From Phyllobacterium lublinensis (GTDB lineage Bacteria > Pseudomonadota > Alphaproteobacteria > Rhizobiales > Rhizobiaceae), in contig NZ_JAIUDQ010000020.1 in assembly GCF_020164435.1 (NCBI RefSeq), positions 22,033 through 86,032 on the forward strand: a stretch of 64,000 nt of DNA, written 5' to 3'. Positions 8,118-20,080 of this stretch are shown in pieces; the first letter of the stretch is position 1; each line of letters begins with the position of its first letter. The position numbers and the translations under genes are program-made. Below the pieces are notes generated by a model that worked only from the letters and a program-made list of their open reading frames with translations, searched no databases and was not told the DNA's origin.

Positions 8118-8863
8118 CAGCGTTTACCCCTTGCACGCTCCGGCTTGGCGACGATCACCGCCACGATGATCCCGGCCAGCGCGCCAATGCTGACATGCCA
8201 GGGTGAGCCGATCGTCTTGTAGGCGATGATCGAGACAACAGCACTGGCGATGACGATGGCTGCCCAGTTGTCACGCTTGCGAAAGCCCATGACGAGACCA
8301 AGGAAATAGATCGGCAGCAACATGTCGATGCCAAGCGCGTGCGGATCGGAAATGAGGTTGCCGAAGAGCCCGCCAATCCAGGCCTCCGTTACCCACATGA
8401 CATAGATCGGAGTGGCAACGCCGAGATACCAGACGAACGTGACGGCCTTACCGGATTCGGCACGCTTTTCGGTTTCCGCATATTGCGGGTCGGTCAAAAG
8501 GAAATAGCTCAGAGCGCTCTGCAGCGGTTTGAAGTGACCGATACGCCGTCCCACGGCCGCAGAATACAGCACGTGGCGAAAATTGACCGCAAAGATCGAG
8601 AACACGATCAACCAAGCCGGGATGTGCTGGCCGAAGAGCTCGATGCCAACCATCTGGCTCGCACCGCCAAAGATCGCGGCGCTCATAAGGACAGCTTCAA
8701 AAACGCTGAAGCCGTTATCGACCGCCAGGGCGCCAAACAGCAGGCCGAAAGGTGCCGACGCAATCATGATAGGCAGACCTTTGGCAAAGCCTTCCCAGAA
8801 TTGCGAACTGCGGGTACCCGCATTCACCGGAATCGATTCCCGTTGATATATTTGTTCATCCAT
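8117..8863 (-). CDS. azlC: AzlC family branched-chain amino acid exporter
   Basis: This 248-residue polytopic membrane protein is the large subunit of an AzlCD exporter. The N-terminal FWEGFAKGLPIMIASAPFGLLFGALAV and the following SAAIFGGASQMVGIELF are family hallmarks, and about six further hydrophobic spans follow. The last residues are basic (KPERARGKR) and cytoplasmic. ATG at 8863; the 153-bp gap to the divergent cupin gene must contain both promoters. No adjacent Lrp/AsnC regulator is present. Confidence 0.9.
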   Translation of the reverse strand: MDEQIYQRESIPVNAGTRSSQFWEGFAKGLPIMIASAPFGLLFGALAVDNGFSVFEAVLMSAAIFGGASQMVGIELFGQHIPAWLIVFSIFAVNFRHVLYSAAVGRRIGHFKPLQSALSYFLLTDPQYAETEKRAESGKAVTFVWYLGVATPIYVMWVTEAWIGGLFGNLISDPHALGIDMLLPIYFLGLVMGFRKRDNWAAIVIASAVVSIIAYKTIGSPWHVSIGALAGIIVAVIVAKPERARGKR

Positions 8864-9016
8864 CGATCTGCTCTAGGCCAGGATGGTCAGGCTGTCACGT
8901 GAGATTTGTTGATCAATACCATCAATGTTGCTGCAGCAAGCCTCCATCCCCTCCTTCTTGTCTCGGACTTTGCTGGTGGCTAGGGTGCCACCGGGTCTGG
9001 TGAAAGGGAGAAAGCC

Positions 9017-9363
9017 ATGACGCATGTTATTGATCGTGACGTCTGGGCAGAGGGTCCGGACCTCTGGCACGGGGAAGTGACCGGCAAGCCCTATGGCACC
9101 CCTGTGTCAATCATCTTCAATTCCCAGCAACGCATCGGCGGCGGGCCGCGGCTCCACAAGCATCCCTACACCGAGACGTTCATCATCCGCAAAGGTCACG
9201 CGCGCTTCACAGTCGGTAGTGAAATAATTGATGCCCATGAGGGCCAGATCGTTGTTGCTCCTGCCGATACACCGCACAAATTCGAGAATCTCGGACCGGG
9301 AATCCTGGAGACAATCGATATCCATGCCAACGAGGTGTTCATTACTGAGTGGCTTGAATCACG

Positions 9364-9367
<4 letters not shown>
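9017..9367 (+). CDS. single-domain cupin protein
   Basis: This 116-residue protein is one beta-barrel. Cupin motif 1 is present as LHKHPYTETFIIRKGHARFTVG (His, His, Glu metal ligands) and motif 2 as VAPADTPHKFENLG (His). Such small cupins bind a metal and act as isomerases, dioxygenases or sugar-binding proteins; the substrate here is unknown. A strong ribosome-binding site (AAAGGGAGAAAGCC) precedes the ATG. Monocistronic; it converges on the DUF2461 gene and overlaps its stop region by 4 bp. Confidence 0.82.
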
Positions 9368-12242
<2,875 letters not shown>

Positions 12243-12332
12243 TTAGCCTATGGCATGCGAAAATGCATCGTGCAAAGTTAGGCTGGTAAGACAGTTATGC
12301 GTGGTTCGACAAGCCGGATTGCAGCCATCCGA

Positions 12333-14003
12333 TCAAGCTGCATTCTCTCTCAGCAGGCGAACCGCTGCGGCACGTGCTTCCTCTGTCACGCTGGCACCAG
12401 CGAGCATCCGGGCGATTTCTTCCTGCCGGTCGTCCGTTTCCATGGCGCGGATTGAGGTGGCCACGCGATCGTTTCCGCTCGCCGCCTTGGCGATGAGGAA
12501 ATGGGTCTGCGCCCGCGCCGCCACCTGCGGCGCATGGGTCACCGACAGCACCTGGACTTGTCCGGCAAGACGCCGCAGACGTTGGCCAATGGCGTCAGCA
12601 ACGGCGCCACCAACACCCGTATCAATCTCGTCAAACACCAGTGTCGGTGCCGAGCCACGGTCGGCAAGCGCCACCTTCAGAGCCAGCAGGAAACGCGAAA
12701 GCTCGCCGCCGGATGCGACTTTCATCATTGGACCCGGACGCGTGCCGGGGTTGGTCCGAACCCAATATTCGACCGTGTCGATGCCTTCGGCTGCCCGGTT
12801 CTCCGCATCCGTCGTCATCTCGACAATGAATTCGGCCCGCTCAAGTTTCAGTGCCGGAAGTTCGGCCATCACCGCCTGTTTCAAATGATCTGAAGTCTCG
12901 CGCCGGTCTTTCGAAAGCGCCAGTGCGGCCTGGTCATAGGCCTCACGAGCGGCCATCGCTTCCTTTTCCAACGCAGCAAGCCGTTCGGCACCGGCGTCGA
13001 TATCGGCGAGGTCTGCATCCATCTTGTCCCGCAGGGCAGCGAGGTCATCCACCGGAACCGAATATTTGCGGGCCGCAGCGCGAAGCGCGAAAAGGCGCTC
13101 TTCCGTTTGTTCGAGAACACGTGGATCGAAGTCGATGGCGCGGATGGCTTGCTCGATGCCATTCTGGGCCTCGGCCAGCGCATTCAACGCTTCATCGATC
13201 GCCTTGACCACCGGTTCGAGCAATTGCGGTGCTTCCGGCACCTTGCGCTCAAGCCGCCGCACGAGGCTGGCGAGCGATGGAACGGGTGACGCGCCGCCAG
13301 AGAGAACCTCATTGGCATCATTGACATCGCCGGCAATCTTTTCCGAGCGCATCATGTCGGTGCGCTTGATCGCCAGCATCTCTTCTTCCTGGGGTTCCGG
13401 ATCAAGCTTGGCAAGCTCTTCGACTGAAGCCCGCAGATAATCGGCCTCGCGTGTCGCAGCTTCCACCCTGGCCCGGTGGCGAACCAGCGTGTTCTCGGCA
13501 TCGCGCCATGTCTTGTGGGCCGTGCGCACCAGAGCAGCCTTCGTTTCAAGCGCTCCGAACGCATCAAGCAGCGTGCGGTGAATGTCGATGTCGATCAGGG
13601 CGCGATCATCGTGTTGGCCATGGATCTCGACCAGCTTGCGGCCAAGCTCCTTGAGCAAGGTGACACTTGCGGCCTGATCATTGATGAAGACGCGGCTGCG
13701 TCCGTCAGCCGTTTGCACCCGGCGCAGGATGATGTCGCCATCGTCATCGATATCATTTTCGCGCAGCAGCGATCGTGCTGGATGGCCGCCCATGACATCG
13801 AACACGGCCGTCACCTGCCCCTGCTCCGCCCCGTGCCGGACGAGCGAAGCGTCGCCACGCGCGCCGAGGGCGAGCGACAGGGCGTCAAGGAGGATCGATT
13901 TGCCGGCGCCGGTCTCACCAGTGAGAACAGACAAGCCTTCGCGAAACTCGATGTCGAGCCGTTCAATTAGAACAATATCGCGGATCGACAGATGCGAAAG
14001 CAT
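12333..14003 (-). CDS. recN: DNA repair protein RecN
   Basis: This 556-residue SMC-like ATPase acts in double-strand-break repair. Walker A is GETGAGKS (residues 29-36). A central region rich in heptad-like helices (about 150-370) forms the coiled coil. The ABC signature SGGELSRFLLALK and Walker B TLVFDEIDTGVGG lie in the C-terminal head. It starts 13 bp downstream of bamD, consistent with one operon. No LexA box was recognised upstream of it. Confidence 0.96.
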   Translation of the reverse strand: MLSHLSIRDIVLIERLDIEFREGLSVLTGETGAGKSILLDALSLALGARGDASLVRHGAEQGQVTAVFDVMGGHPARSLLRENDIDDDGDIILRRVQTADGRSRVFINDQAASVTLLKELGRKLVEIHGQHDDRALIDIDIHRTLLDAFGALETKAALVRTAHKTWRDAENTLVRHRARVEAATREADYLRASVEELAKLDPEPQEEEMLAIKRTDMMRSEKIAGDVNDANEVLSGGASPVPSLASLVRRLERKVPEAPQLLEPVVKAIDEALNALAEAQNGIEQAIRAIDFDPRVLEQTEERLFALRAAARKYSVPVDDLAALRDKMDADLADIDAGAERLAALEKEAMAAREAYDQAALALSKDRRETSDHLKQAVMAELPALKLERAEFIVEMTTDAENRAAEGIDTVEYWVRTNPGTRPGPMMKVASGGELSRFLLALKVALADRGSAPTLVFDEIDTGVGGAVADAIGQRLRRLAGQVQVLSVTHAPQVAARAQTHFLIAKAASGNDRVATSIRAMETDDRQEEIARMLAGASVTEEARAAAVRLLRENAA

Positions 14004-14015
14004 GGATTGCCCGGA

Positions 14016-14903
14016 TTAGACGCCGTCTTTGCCGCCAGTGATTGCCGCCGCGGCCTTTGACAACCATGAACCCGTGCTTTCACGTGGCTCAAGGCCACCA
14101 CTTTGCAAGAGCTTGTAACTATCCTTGTACCATTCACTATCCGGATAGTTCTGGCCAAGTACAGCAGCCGCCGCCTGGGCTTCATTCGTCAGGCCGAGTG
14201 CGTAGTTTGCCTCAACCAGTCGCGCCAGTGCTTCTTCGACGTGACGCGTATTGGAGTATTGCTCGACGACAACGCGGAAGCGCTTGATCGCTGCCAGATA
14301 TTCCTTGCGCTCGAGATAGTAGCGGCCCACCTGCATTTCCTTGCCGGCAAGCTGGTCACGGCCAAAACGGATCTTGGCCTTGGAATCCTCGACATATTCG
14401 GAATCGGGGAACCGCTCGACCACTTCGCTGAAAGCGGCTATCGAACGGCGCGACATGCTCTGCTCGCGCGTCACATCCGGTATCTGGCGATAGTAGCAAA
14501 GGCCGGTGATGTAATAAGCGTAGGCCGCCTCCGGCTGCGTCGGATAAAGCGCGATATAACGCTTGGTCATGGCAAGCGCATCATCATACTTGCCGGCGCG
14601 ATAGTTCGCGAACGCACCCATGACCAGAGATTTACGGGCGAATTCCGAATAGGGATGCTGACGATCGACGGCATCGAATTTCTTGGCAGCCTCGGCAAGG
14701 CGGCCGGAATTCAGATTGGCAAGTGCCTGGTTGTACAGGACGTCCGCAGGTTCGATTGTGTCGACATAGGCGTTCAGATCGATATCATCATCTTTGGATG
14801 CACAACCAGAAATGGCGATAGCGCTGGCAATTGGAACAAGAAGAAGGGCCATGCGGGCCCTGTGGCCCCACCCCGTATTCATCGACATTCTGCAATTCGC
14901 CAT
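14016..14903 (-). CDS. bamD: outer membrane protein assembly factor BamD (ComL)
   Basis: This 295-residue lipoprotein is the essential non-barrel partner of BamA. The lipobox AISGC follows a hydrophobic stretch ([16 protein letters not shown]), and five TPR-like helical pairs follow (for example [20 protein letters not shown] and [16 protein letters not shown]). The start at 14903 (MANCRMSM) is chosen because GGAG lies about 5 bases upstream. Its N-terminus before the signal is slightly longer than usual, and an ATG at 14882 is an alternative. In related genomes it directly follows lpxC; here about 2.2 kb intervenes. Confidence 0.93.
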   Translation of the reverse strand: MANCRMSMNTGWGHRARMALLLVPIASAIAISGCASKDDDIDLNAYVDTIEPADVLYNQALANLNSGRLAEAAKKFDAVDRQHPYSEFARKSLVMGAFANYRAGKYDDALAMTKRYIALYPTQPEAAYAYYITGLCYYRQIPDVTREQSMSRRSIAAFSEVVERFPDSEYVEDSKAKIRFGRDQLAGKEMQVGRYYLERKEYLAAIKRFRVVVEQYSNTRHVEEALARLVEANYALGLTNEAQAAAAVLGQNYPDSEWYKDSYKLLQSGGLEPRESTGSWLSKAAAAITGGKDGV

Positions 14904-15087
14904 GCTGTCTCCGGCCCCACATAATAGTTTAAGAGCATTGATCGCAAACCCGATATCACGTTTGCGGCTCACGCTCTAGGCATACCTAATCTTACCGTCG
15001 GTTGGGCGCTCATAAACCACAAGCCGACAGAATCAGCAATCTTATTGCCGTGTAATCGTCCAATTTTGTGGCGAACCTGAAATGAAT

Positions 15088-15657
15088 TCAATCTTGTTTC
15101 GGTAATGATATGTGGCCGACCCGGTAGGCCTGAACACCGGGGCCCGGCATCAATGGGCGCGGCTCGCCCCAAAGTTGCAAGCGAACGCGCGTCCAACTCG
15201 CCGGCTCAAAGGCCGAAATGGAGGCAAGCGCCCTACCGTTCTGCACGTCGTCGAAGACTTCCTCGCTTTCACGTTGTCGCAATTCGCCAAGCGCTGAATG
15301 CGCTGCCGTGACCCGCATTTCGCGCGTCACAAACGTTGCCTGCGCAACGTCGGGAGACAAATGAGCCTTCCAGATGAACCAGGTCCTGACCACGGGCCAG
15401 CCAAATGAGCGCGTGAGTGCAGCAAAGCCCTCGCCAGTCAGGAAATCATTCAAGCCGTCCTCATGGTTCCAGAGATAGAATGGAGCATAGAGGTTCTCGC
15501 GGCTTTGGGTTCCATCGCCGCTCCGCGCCGTCAGGTAAGCCTTGAGTTTCAGATTGGGGAAATTGTCGAGCAGATGGCCCTTCTCAGCTATGCGGCGGTC
15601 GATGATCGTCATGTCGTAGTCTGCGGGCAATGGAAAACTGTATTGCATGGCAATCAT
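15088..15657 (-). CDS. DUF4865 family protein
   Basis: This roughly 189-residue protein begins MIAMQYSFPLPADYDMTIID, the characteristic N-terminus of DUF4865, and contains APFYLWNHEDGLNDFLTGEG and SFGWPVVRTWF. The family is uncharacterised but commonly sits beside a tautomerase and a LysR regulator, as here. GGGAG lies about 9 bases before the ATG at 15657; an in-frame ATG five codons upstream is an alternative. It starts 27 bp after the tautomerase stop, so both are in one transcript. It probably handles the same small aromatic or carbonyl substrate (inference). Confidence 0.8.
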   Translation of the reverse strand: MIAMQYSFPLPADYDMTIIDRRIAEKGHLLDNFPNLKLKAYLTARSGDGTQSRENLYAPFYLWNHEDGLNDFLTGEGFAALTRSFGWPVVRTWFIWKAHLSPDVAQATFVTREMRVTAAHSALGELRQRESEEVFDDVQNGRALASISAFEPASWTRVRLQLWGEPRPLMPGPGVQAYRVGHISLPKQD

Positions 15658-15684
15658 GGCAGGTGCTCCCATAAAGCAATGACT

Positions 15685-16074
15685 TCAAACTGATTCCAGC
15701 ATCTGGGTATCCCCGTTGCCAAACGACCATTCGTCCCTGCTCGAGGTGCTGACGATGATCATTATATCTTCCGGCCTTATCCCTGGTGCCTTGCCAAGCA
15801 ATGCTACCAGCCGCTTGTAAAATGCCTTTTTCGTCGCTGTATCCCGCGGCTTGCCCGTCGTAATTGCGAACAGGATGAAATCGTCGGAACGCGGCCCGCC
15901 AAAATAATTGCGGTCGAAGATCAATTCGTTGGGGCGGTGCTGATGAATGGCCTGAAACCGGTCGTCCGCCGGCACGTTGAACGCTTCTACCATTGCTTGA
16001 TGCAGGCTGTCGGAAACGGCTCTAAGGTATTCGGGCGATTTGCCTTCAAGCAGCGAGATACGGGTAAATGGCAT
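15685..16074 (-). CDS. tautomerase family protein (4-oxalocrotonate tautomerase-like fold)
   Basis: This 129-residue protein keeps Pro2 (MPFTRISLLEGKS), the general base or acid of the tautomerase superfamily once the initiator Met is removed. Its length of two beta-alpha-beta units resembles the MSAD/CHMI-type members, not the 62-residue short form. FQAIHQHRPNELIFDRNYFGG is typical of this branch. Substrate unknown. It is divergent from the LysR gene, which presumably controls it and the following DUF4865 gene. Confidence 0.85.
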   Translation of the reverse strand: MPFTRISLLEGKSPEYLRAVSDSLHQAMVEAFNVPADDRFQAIHQHRPNELIFDRNYFGGPRSDDFILFAITTGKPRDTATKKAFYKRLVALLGKAPGIRPEDIMIIVSTSSRDEWSFGNGDTQMLESV

Positions 16075-16192
16075 CGGAACTCTCCTTGAGGTCGGTGGCC
16101 AATAAACTTGACCTCGAATTTATAGACGCGCATATTAATCCTGAAAATCAGAAAAATATGAACAAATAGTCCTGAAAAAATGGATAATTAAA
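16075..16192. promoter_or_regulatory. divergent promoter region between tautomerase and LysR genes
   Basis: This 118-bp AT-rich spacer contains the palindrome CTGAAAATCAG (16141-16151) and a second TCCTGAAAAAA at about 16171. Both are plausible LysR-type recognition elements because these regulators usually bind the shared intergenic region. No clear -35/-10 pair could be fixed by eye. Confidence 0.4.
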
Positions 16193-17083
16193 ATGCGGCG
16201 GATTACGTTTGATCTGGATGTTTTGCGGGCATTCTCCACCGGAATGGAGCTGGGCAGCTTTGCGAAGGCGGCTGATCGTCTGGGACGGTCCACTTCCGCC
16301 GTAAGTGCGCAATTGAAGAAGCTGGAACAGCAGGCCGAGACGCCGATCTTCGTCAAGGCGGGCCGCGGCCTTGCACTTACTGACGCCGGCGAGACCATGC
16401 TTGCCTATGCGCGCCGCTTGCTTGAACTCAACGACGAAGCGGCAACCGCCATCCATGGTACCGAACTTCAGGGATGGGTAAGACTTGGATTGCAGGAAGA
16501 TTTCGGCGAGACCATCCTCCCGGAAGTGCTGGGCCAGTTCGCACGTGCCCACCCGAAGGTGAGGATCGAGGCCCGGGTGGCACGCAATGCCGAGCTGATT
16601 GAGCGAGTAACGTCAGGCAGACTTGATCTCGCCCTGGCATGGAGCGATGACGCCGTCACACCCCATTGCCAGCACGTCATGGATGTTCCGATGTGCTGGG
16701 TTGGACCGGGCGGAGAACCGAAGACCTGGACGGGTTCGGCCGAAGAGCCGCTGCCATTGGCATCGCTGGAAGCGCCATGCTTGCTGCGAACTGCTGCCAT
16801 CAATGCGCTCGACCGCGCCGGGATTCCGTGGCGCTTGGCATTTATCAGTCCGAGCCTGGCCGGATTGTGGGCTGCCACTGCTGCAGGCCTCGGTGTGACG
16901 ATCCGCACCCCAATCGGACTTCCTGCCAGTGTCCAGCCGTTGGTACCTGAAAAGAGCGGATTGCCGAAGCTGCCTAGGCTCGGGCTGGCCCTGCACCGCT
17001 CGGAAGCTCAACCTGACCCGGCAACGGCACGCTTGGCGGCCATCATGCTGCAGGCCGTCCACAACGCGATACCTGGATTCTAG
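16193..17083 (+). CDS. LysR family transcriptional regulator
   Basis: This 296-residue regulator has the winged-helix domain at residues 1-60 (LDVLRAFSTGMELGSFAKAADRLGRSTSAVSAQLKKLE) and a periplasmic-binding-like effector domain from about residue 90 (WVRLGLQEDFGETILPEVLGQFARAHPKVRIE). It is transcribed away from the tautomerase-DUF4865 pair and probably activates that pair on sensing its substrate. The start has AATTAAA before it and no strong ribosome-binding site. It converges on lpxC with a 16-bp gap. Confidence 0.9.
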   Translation: MRRITFDLDVLRAFSTGMELGSFAKAADRLGRSTSAVSAQLKKLEQQAETPIFVKAGRGLALTDAGETMLAYARRLLELNDEAATAIHGTELQGWVRLGLQEDFGETILPEVLGQFARAHPKVRIEARVARNAELIERVTSGRLDLALAWSDDAVTPHCQHVMDVPMCWVGPGGEPKTWTGSAEEPLPLASLEAPCLLRTAAINALDRAGIPWRLAFISPSLAGLWAATAAGLGVTIRTPIGLPASVQPLVPEKSGLPKLPRLGLALHRSEAQPDPATARLAAIMLQAVHNAIPGF

Positions 17084-17099
17084 ACCCCTCCCGGTCCAA

Positions 17100-18041
17100 T
17101 CAGATCGCCCACGGCGCAAAGACAGGGGCATTCACCGCGACGAGTGACGCACCGCGGGTTTGCCCGCGCTTGCCCGCCATCTCGACAATCTCGAATGCGG
17201 TATGATCCGAAAGGAGTGCGCGCAATACGGCCGCATTCAGCCGGTGGCCACCGCGATAGGAGCGGAAACAACCGATGAACGGCGCTCCCGCCAATGCGAG
17301 ATCGCCAATGGCATCCAGCGTCTTGTGGCGGACAAACTCGTCCTTGAAGCGCAGACCACCCGGATTGATGACCGAATGGTCGTCGCCGATGACCAGGGAG
17401 TTGTCGAGCGACGAGCCGAGCGCCAGGCCGGCAGCCCAGAGCTTTTCGACGTCACGCATGAAACCGAATGTGCGTGCGCGAGAAATCTCCTTGCGGAAGA
17501 GCGCCTCATCCATATCGCCCGCGAATTTCTGGCGGCCGATCACCGGGGTCTCGAAATCGATCTCGACCTCGTATCGCGTGCCGTCATAGGGGCGGAACTC
17601 CGCCCACGAGGCGCCGGCCTCGATACGCGATGTCTTGAGGATGCGAATGAAACGTCGTTTCGCCGCCTGACGGACGAACCCGGCCTGCTCGAATGCATCG
17701 AGGAACGCAGCTGACGTTCCATCCAGGATAGGCACCTCCGGTCCGTCGATCTCAATAACCATGTTGTCAATGCCGGCTCCCACGATCGCCGCCATGACGT
17801 GCTCGACGGTGCTGATCGTGACACCTGCACGGTTCGCAAGCGTCGTAGACAGATCGGTCGTACCGACTTCAGACACCAGTGCCCTTATTTCGTGGCTGGC
17901 GCCGCTGCCATCGATCCTGTGGAAAACAATGCCGGTATCGGGATCGGCGGGGACAAACGATATCGTAACCGGCGCACCGCTGTGCACACCTGCACCTGAA
18001 AGCGATACACGCTCTGCAATCGTCGTCTGGAAATCGCGCAA
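17100..18041 (-). CDS. lpxC: UDP-3-O-acyl-N-acetylglucosamine deacetylase LpxC
   Basis: This zinc enzyme commits UDP-3-O-acyl-GlcNAc to lipid A synthesis. Zinc-site motifs are visible: STVEHVMAAIVGAG (first His) and RHKTLDAIGDLALAG (His and Asp). GAGVHSGAPVTISFVPADPDTGIVFHR is the usual N-terminal strand set. The start is uncertain: a TTG at 18041 has GAGG six bases upstream and gives 313 residues, close to the family length. A TTG at 18077 would give 325. Neither is ATG, and weak initiation could limit LpxC dosage. It follows ftsZ after a terminator, as in other Hyphomicrobiales. Confidence 0.93.
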   Translation of the reverse strand: MRDFQTTIAERVSLSGAGVHSGAPVTISFVPADPDTGIVFHRIDGSGASHEIRALVSEVGTTDLSTTLANRAGVTISTVEHVMAAIVGAGIDNMVIEIDGPEVPILDGTSAAFLDAFEQAGFVRQAAKRRFIRILKTSRIEAGASWAEFRPYDGTRYEVEIDFETPVIGRQKFAGDMDEALFRKEISRARTFGFMRDVEKLWAAGLALGSSLDNSLVIGDDHSVINPGGLRFKDEFVRHKTLDAIGDLALAGAPFIGCFRSYRGGHRLNAAVLRALLSDHTAFEIVEMAGKRGQTRGASLVAVNAPVFAPWAI

Positions 18042-18260
18042 TAGAAACCTCGTGCCGGTGAACCCGCCGCCAGACAAACATGCCCGGCGTTCTGACCTTG
18101 GTATGCTGCACGTTCGGAATCAGCGCAGCCGCTACCATGTTGCGGCGCAAGATACAGTCGGTGCCTCCTGAAGCAAAATCACGGTTTTGCGACGTTTGTA
18201 ACGCAATTCCCGCGCCCGCCAATTAACAGGATCGAAGCTTTTTCAATAAGTTGAATGAAA

Positions 18261-18289
18261 AATTCCGCCATTGCGACAATGGCGGAATT
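18261..18289 (-). terminator. rho-independent terminator of ftsZ
   Basis: A perfect 13-bp stem (AATTCCGCCATTG with CAATGGCGGAATT, loop CGA) lies 28 bp after the ftsZ stop. On the minus strand it is followed by TTTTTCATTC. It separates the dcw transcript from lpxC. Confidence 0.87.
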
Positions 18290-18316
18290 CATGATTTTTA
18301 ACATTCCGTGAACAGA

Positions 18317-20014
18317 TCAGTTGGCTTGGCGGCGGAGGAATGCCGGAATTTCAAGCTGATCATCCTCGGAGGGCTGACGCGATTGCGGCTGCACCCTACC
18401 CTGCTCGTCAAGCTGTCCGCGGCGCGGCGCATAGATCGATGCGTCTTGCGAAAGCGGACGGCGTGGTTCGGCCGGACGCATGGCGGGCTCGCGCGGCTGC
18501 GCGGGTTCCAAGCGGGCGGTATCGTCGTCGCGACGGGTCAATCCGGCGGTGAGCCGCTTCAACAGCCCCATAGGACCGCGATCTTCCTGGGCCTCATGTG
18601 AGGTCTGATCCCGTCCCTGATCGCGGGCGCCCATGTCGCGGGCATTGAGTTCCGCCTGAACGACCGGCGGGAAATCAGCAACATTGGGCATGCGTGGCGC
18701 TGGTGCCGGCTGCGGTACTGGAGCAGCCTGCACCTGAGGTTGAGGAGCCGGCTGATGCACTGGCGGCTGGGGAGCCGCAGCGACCGGGGCATCGAAGACT
18801 TCCGGAGCGGGTGCCTGGAAAATACGGCTCTGCGGGCGGAATTCCTGCTCGGCTGGCTGTGGTGCACGCGGAAGATCGTGCTCGGCAGGGCGAGGTGCCG
18901 CCGCTACCGGATCTGCGACGCGGGCGGCCGGCTGCTGAACAACCGGACGTGCAACTGTCTCAACTCTTGCGGCCGCATGCTGCACAGGCTTGGCAATGGG
19001 CTTCAGAGGCTGGCGAAATTCGATCGGCGCAGGCGCCGACTCTCCAATCTGCTTGTCGATGCCCGTTGCCACGACAGAAACGCGGATGATGCCTTCGAGG
19101 CTTTCGTCAAAGGTCGCGCCGAGGATGATATTGGCATCCTGGTCAACTTCCTCACGGATACGTGTTGCAGCCTCGTCAACTTCAAACAGCGTCATGTCGC
19201 GGCCACCGGTGATCGAAATCAGCAGACCCTTGGCGCCACGCATGGAGGTTTCATCGAGCAGCGGATTTGCGATGGCAGCTTCAGCGGCCGCCATGGCACG
19301 GCCATCGCCTGAGGCTTCGCCGGTACCCATCATCGCCTTGCCCATCTCGCGCATGACTGAACGTACGTCCGCGAAGTCGAGATTGATCAGGCCTTCCTTG
19401 ACCATCAGGTCGGTGATGCAGGCTACGCCGGAGTACAGAACCTGGTCGGCCATCGCGAACGCGTCGGCAAACGTCGTCTTGTCATTGGCAATGCGGAAGA
19501 GGTTCTGGTTCGGGATGACGATAAGCGTATCGACATTCTTCTGCAGGTCCTCGATGCCCATGTCGGCGGTGCGCATGCGGCGCTGACCCTCGAAATGGAA
19601 AGGCTTGGTCACAACGCCTACCGTCAGAATGCCTTTTTCGCGCGCGGCGCGGGCAACGACGGGAGCAGCGCCGGTTCCGGTGCCGCCACCCATGCCGGCG
19701 GTGACGAAGCACATGTGCGTCCCCGACAGATGGTCGTTGATCTCATCGATGCACTCTTCTGCAGCTGCGCGGCCGACTTCGGGCTGCGACCCTGCCCCGA
19801 GACCCTCGGTCACGGCAGCGCCGAGCTGAATGAGGCGCTCAGCCTTGGACTGTGAAAGTGCCTGCGCATCAGTGTTGGCCACAACGAATTCAACACCGCG
19901 CAAGCCGGCATTGATCATGTTATTGACCGCATTGCCACCGCCACCGCCGACACCGAAGACGGTGATGCGGGGCTTAAGCTCGGTAATATCCGGCTTTTGC
20001 AGATTGATACTCAT
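18317..20014 (-). CDS. ftsZ: cell division protein FtsZ
   Basis: This 565-residue tubulin homologue forms the Z-ring. The GTPase domain is at residues 15-320 with the tubulin signature GGGTGTG (109-115) and NTDAQAL near the N-terminus. A long Pro/Ala/Gln-rich linker (about 330-540, for example [15 protein letters not shown]) precedes the conserved C-terminal peptide [15 protein letters not shown] that binds FtsA and other anchors. The extended linker is normal for Hyphomicrobiales. It is last in the dcw run, 66 bp after ftsA, and ends at a strong terminator. Confidence 0.98.
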   Translation of the reverse strand: MSINLQKPDITELKPRITVFGVGGGGGNAVNNMINAGLRGVEFVVANTDAQALSQSKAERLIQLGAAVTEGLGAGSQPEVGRAAAEECIDEINDHLSGTHMCFVTAGMGGGTGTGAAPVVARAAREKGILTVGVVTKPFHFEGQRRMRTADMGIEDLQKNVDTLIVIPNQNLFRIANDKTTFADAFAMADQVLYSGVACITDLMVKEGLINLDFADVRSVMREMGKAMMGTGEASGDGRAMAAAEAAIANPLLDETSMRGAKGLLISITGGRDMTLFEVDEAATRIREEVDQDANIILGATFDESLEGIIRVSVVATGIDKQIGESAPAPIEFRQPLKPIAKPVQHAAARVETVARPVVQQPAARVADPVAAAPRPAEHDLPRAPQPAEQEFRPQSRIFQAPAPEVFDAPVAAAPQPPVHQPAPQPQVQAAPVPQPAPAPRMPNVADFPPVVQAELNARDMGARDQGRDQTSHEAQEDRGPMGLLKRLTAGLTRRDDDTARLEPAQPREPAMRPAEPRRPLSQDASIYAPRRGQLDEQGRVQPQSRQPSEDDQLEIPAFLRRQAN

Positions 20015-20080
20015 TTGTCTCGTTCCTTTTCGTCTTTACCGCCTCGCCGCTGCGGTATTTTTTTGGGTTTCCCCGATTGA

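Noticed and set aside
12243..12290. Hairpin-like sequence between recN and ligA (AGCCTA with TAGGCT)
   Set aside because: The stem is short with a long poorly paired interior and no T run. It is not convincing as a terminator or RNA element.
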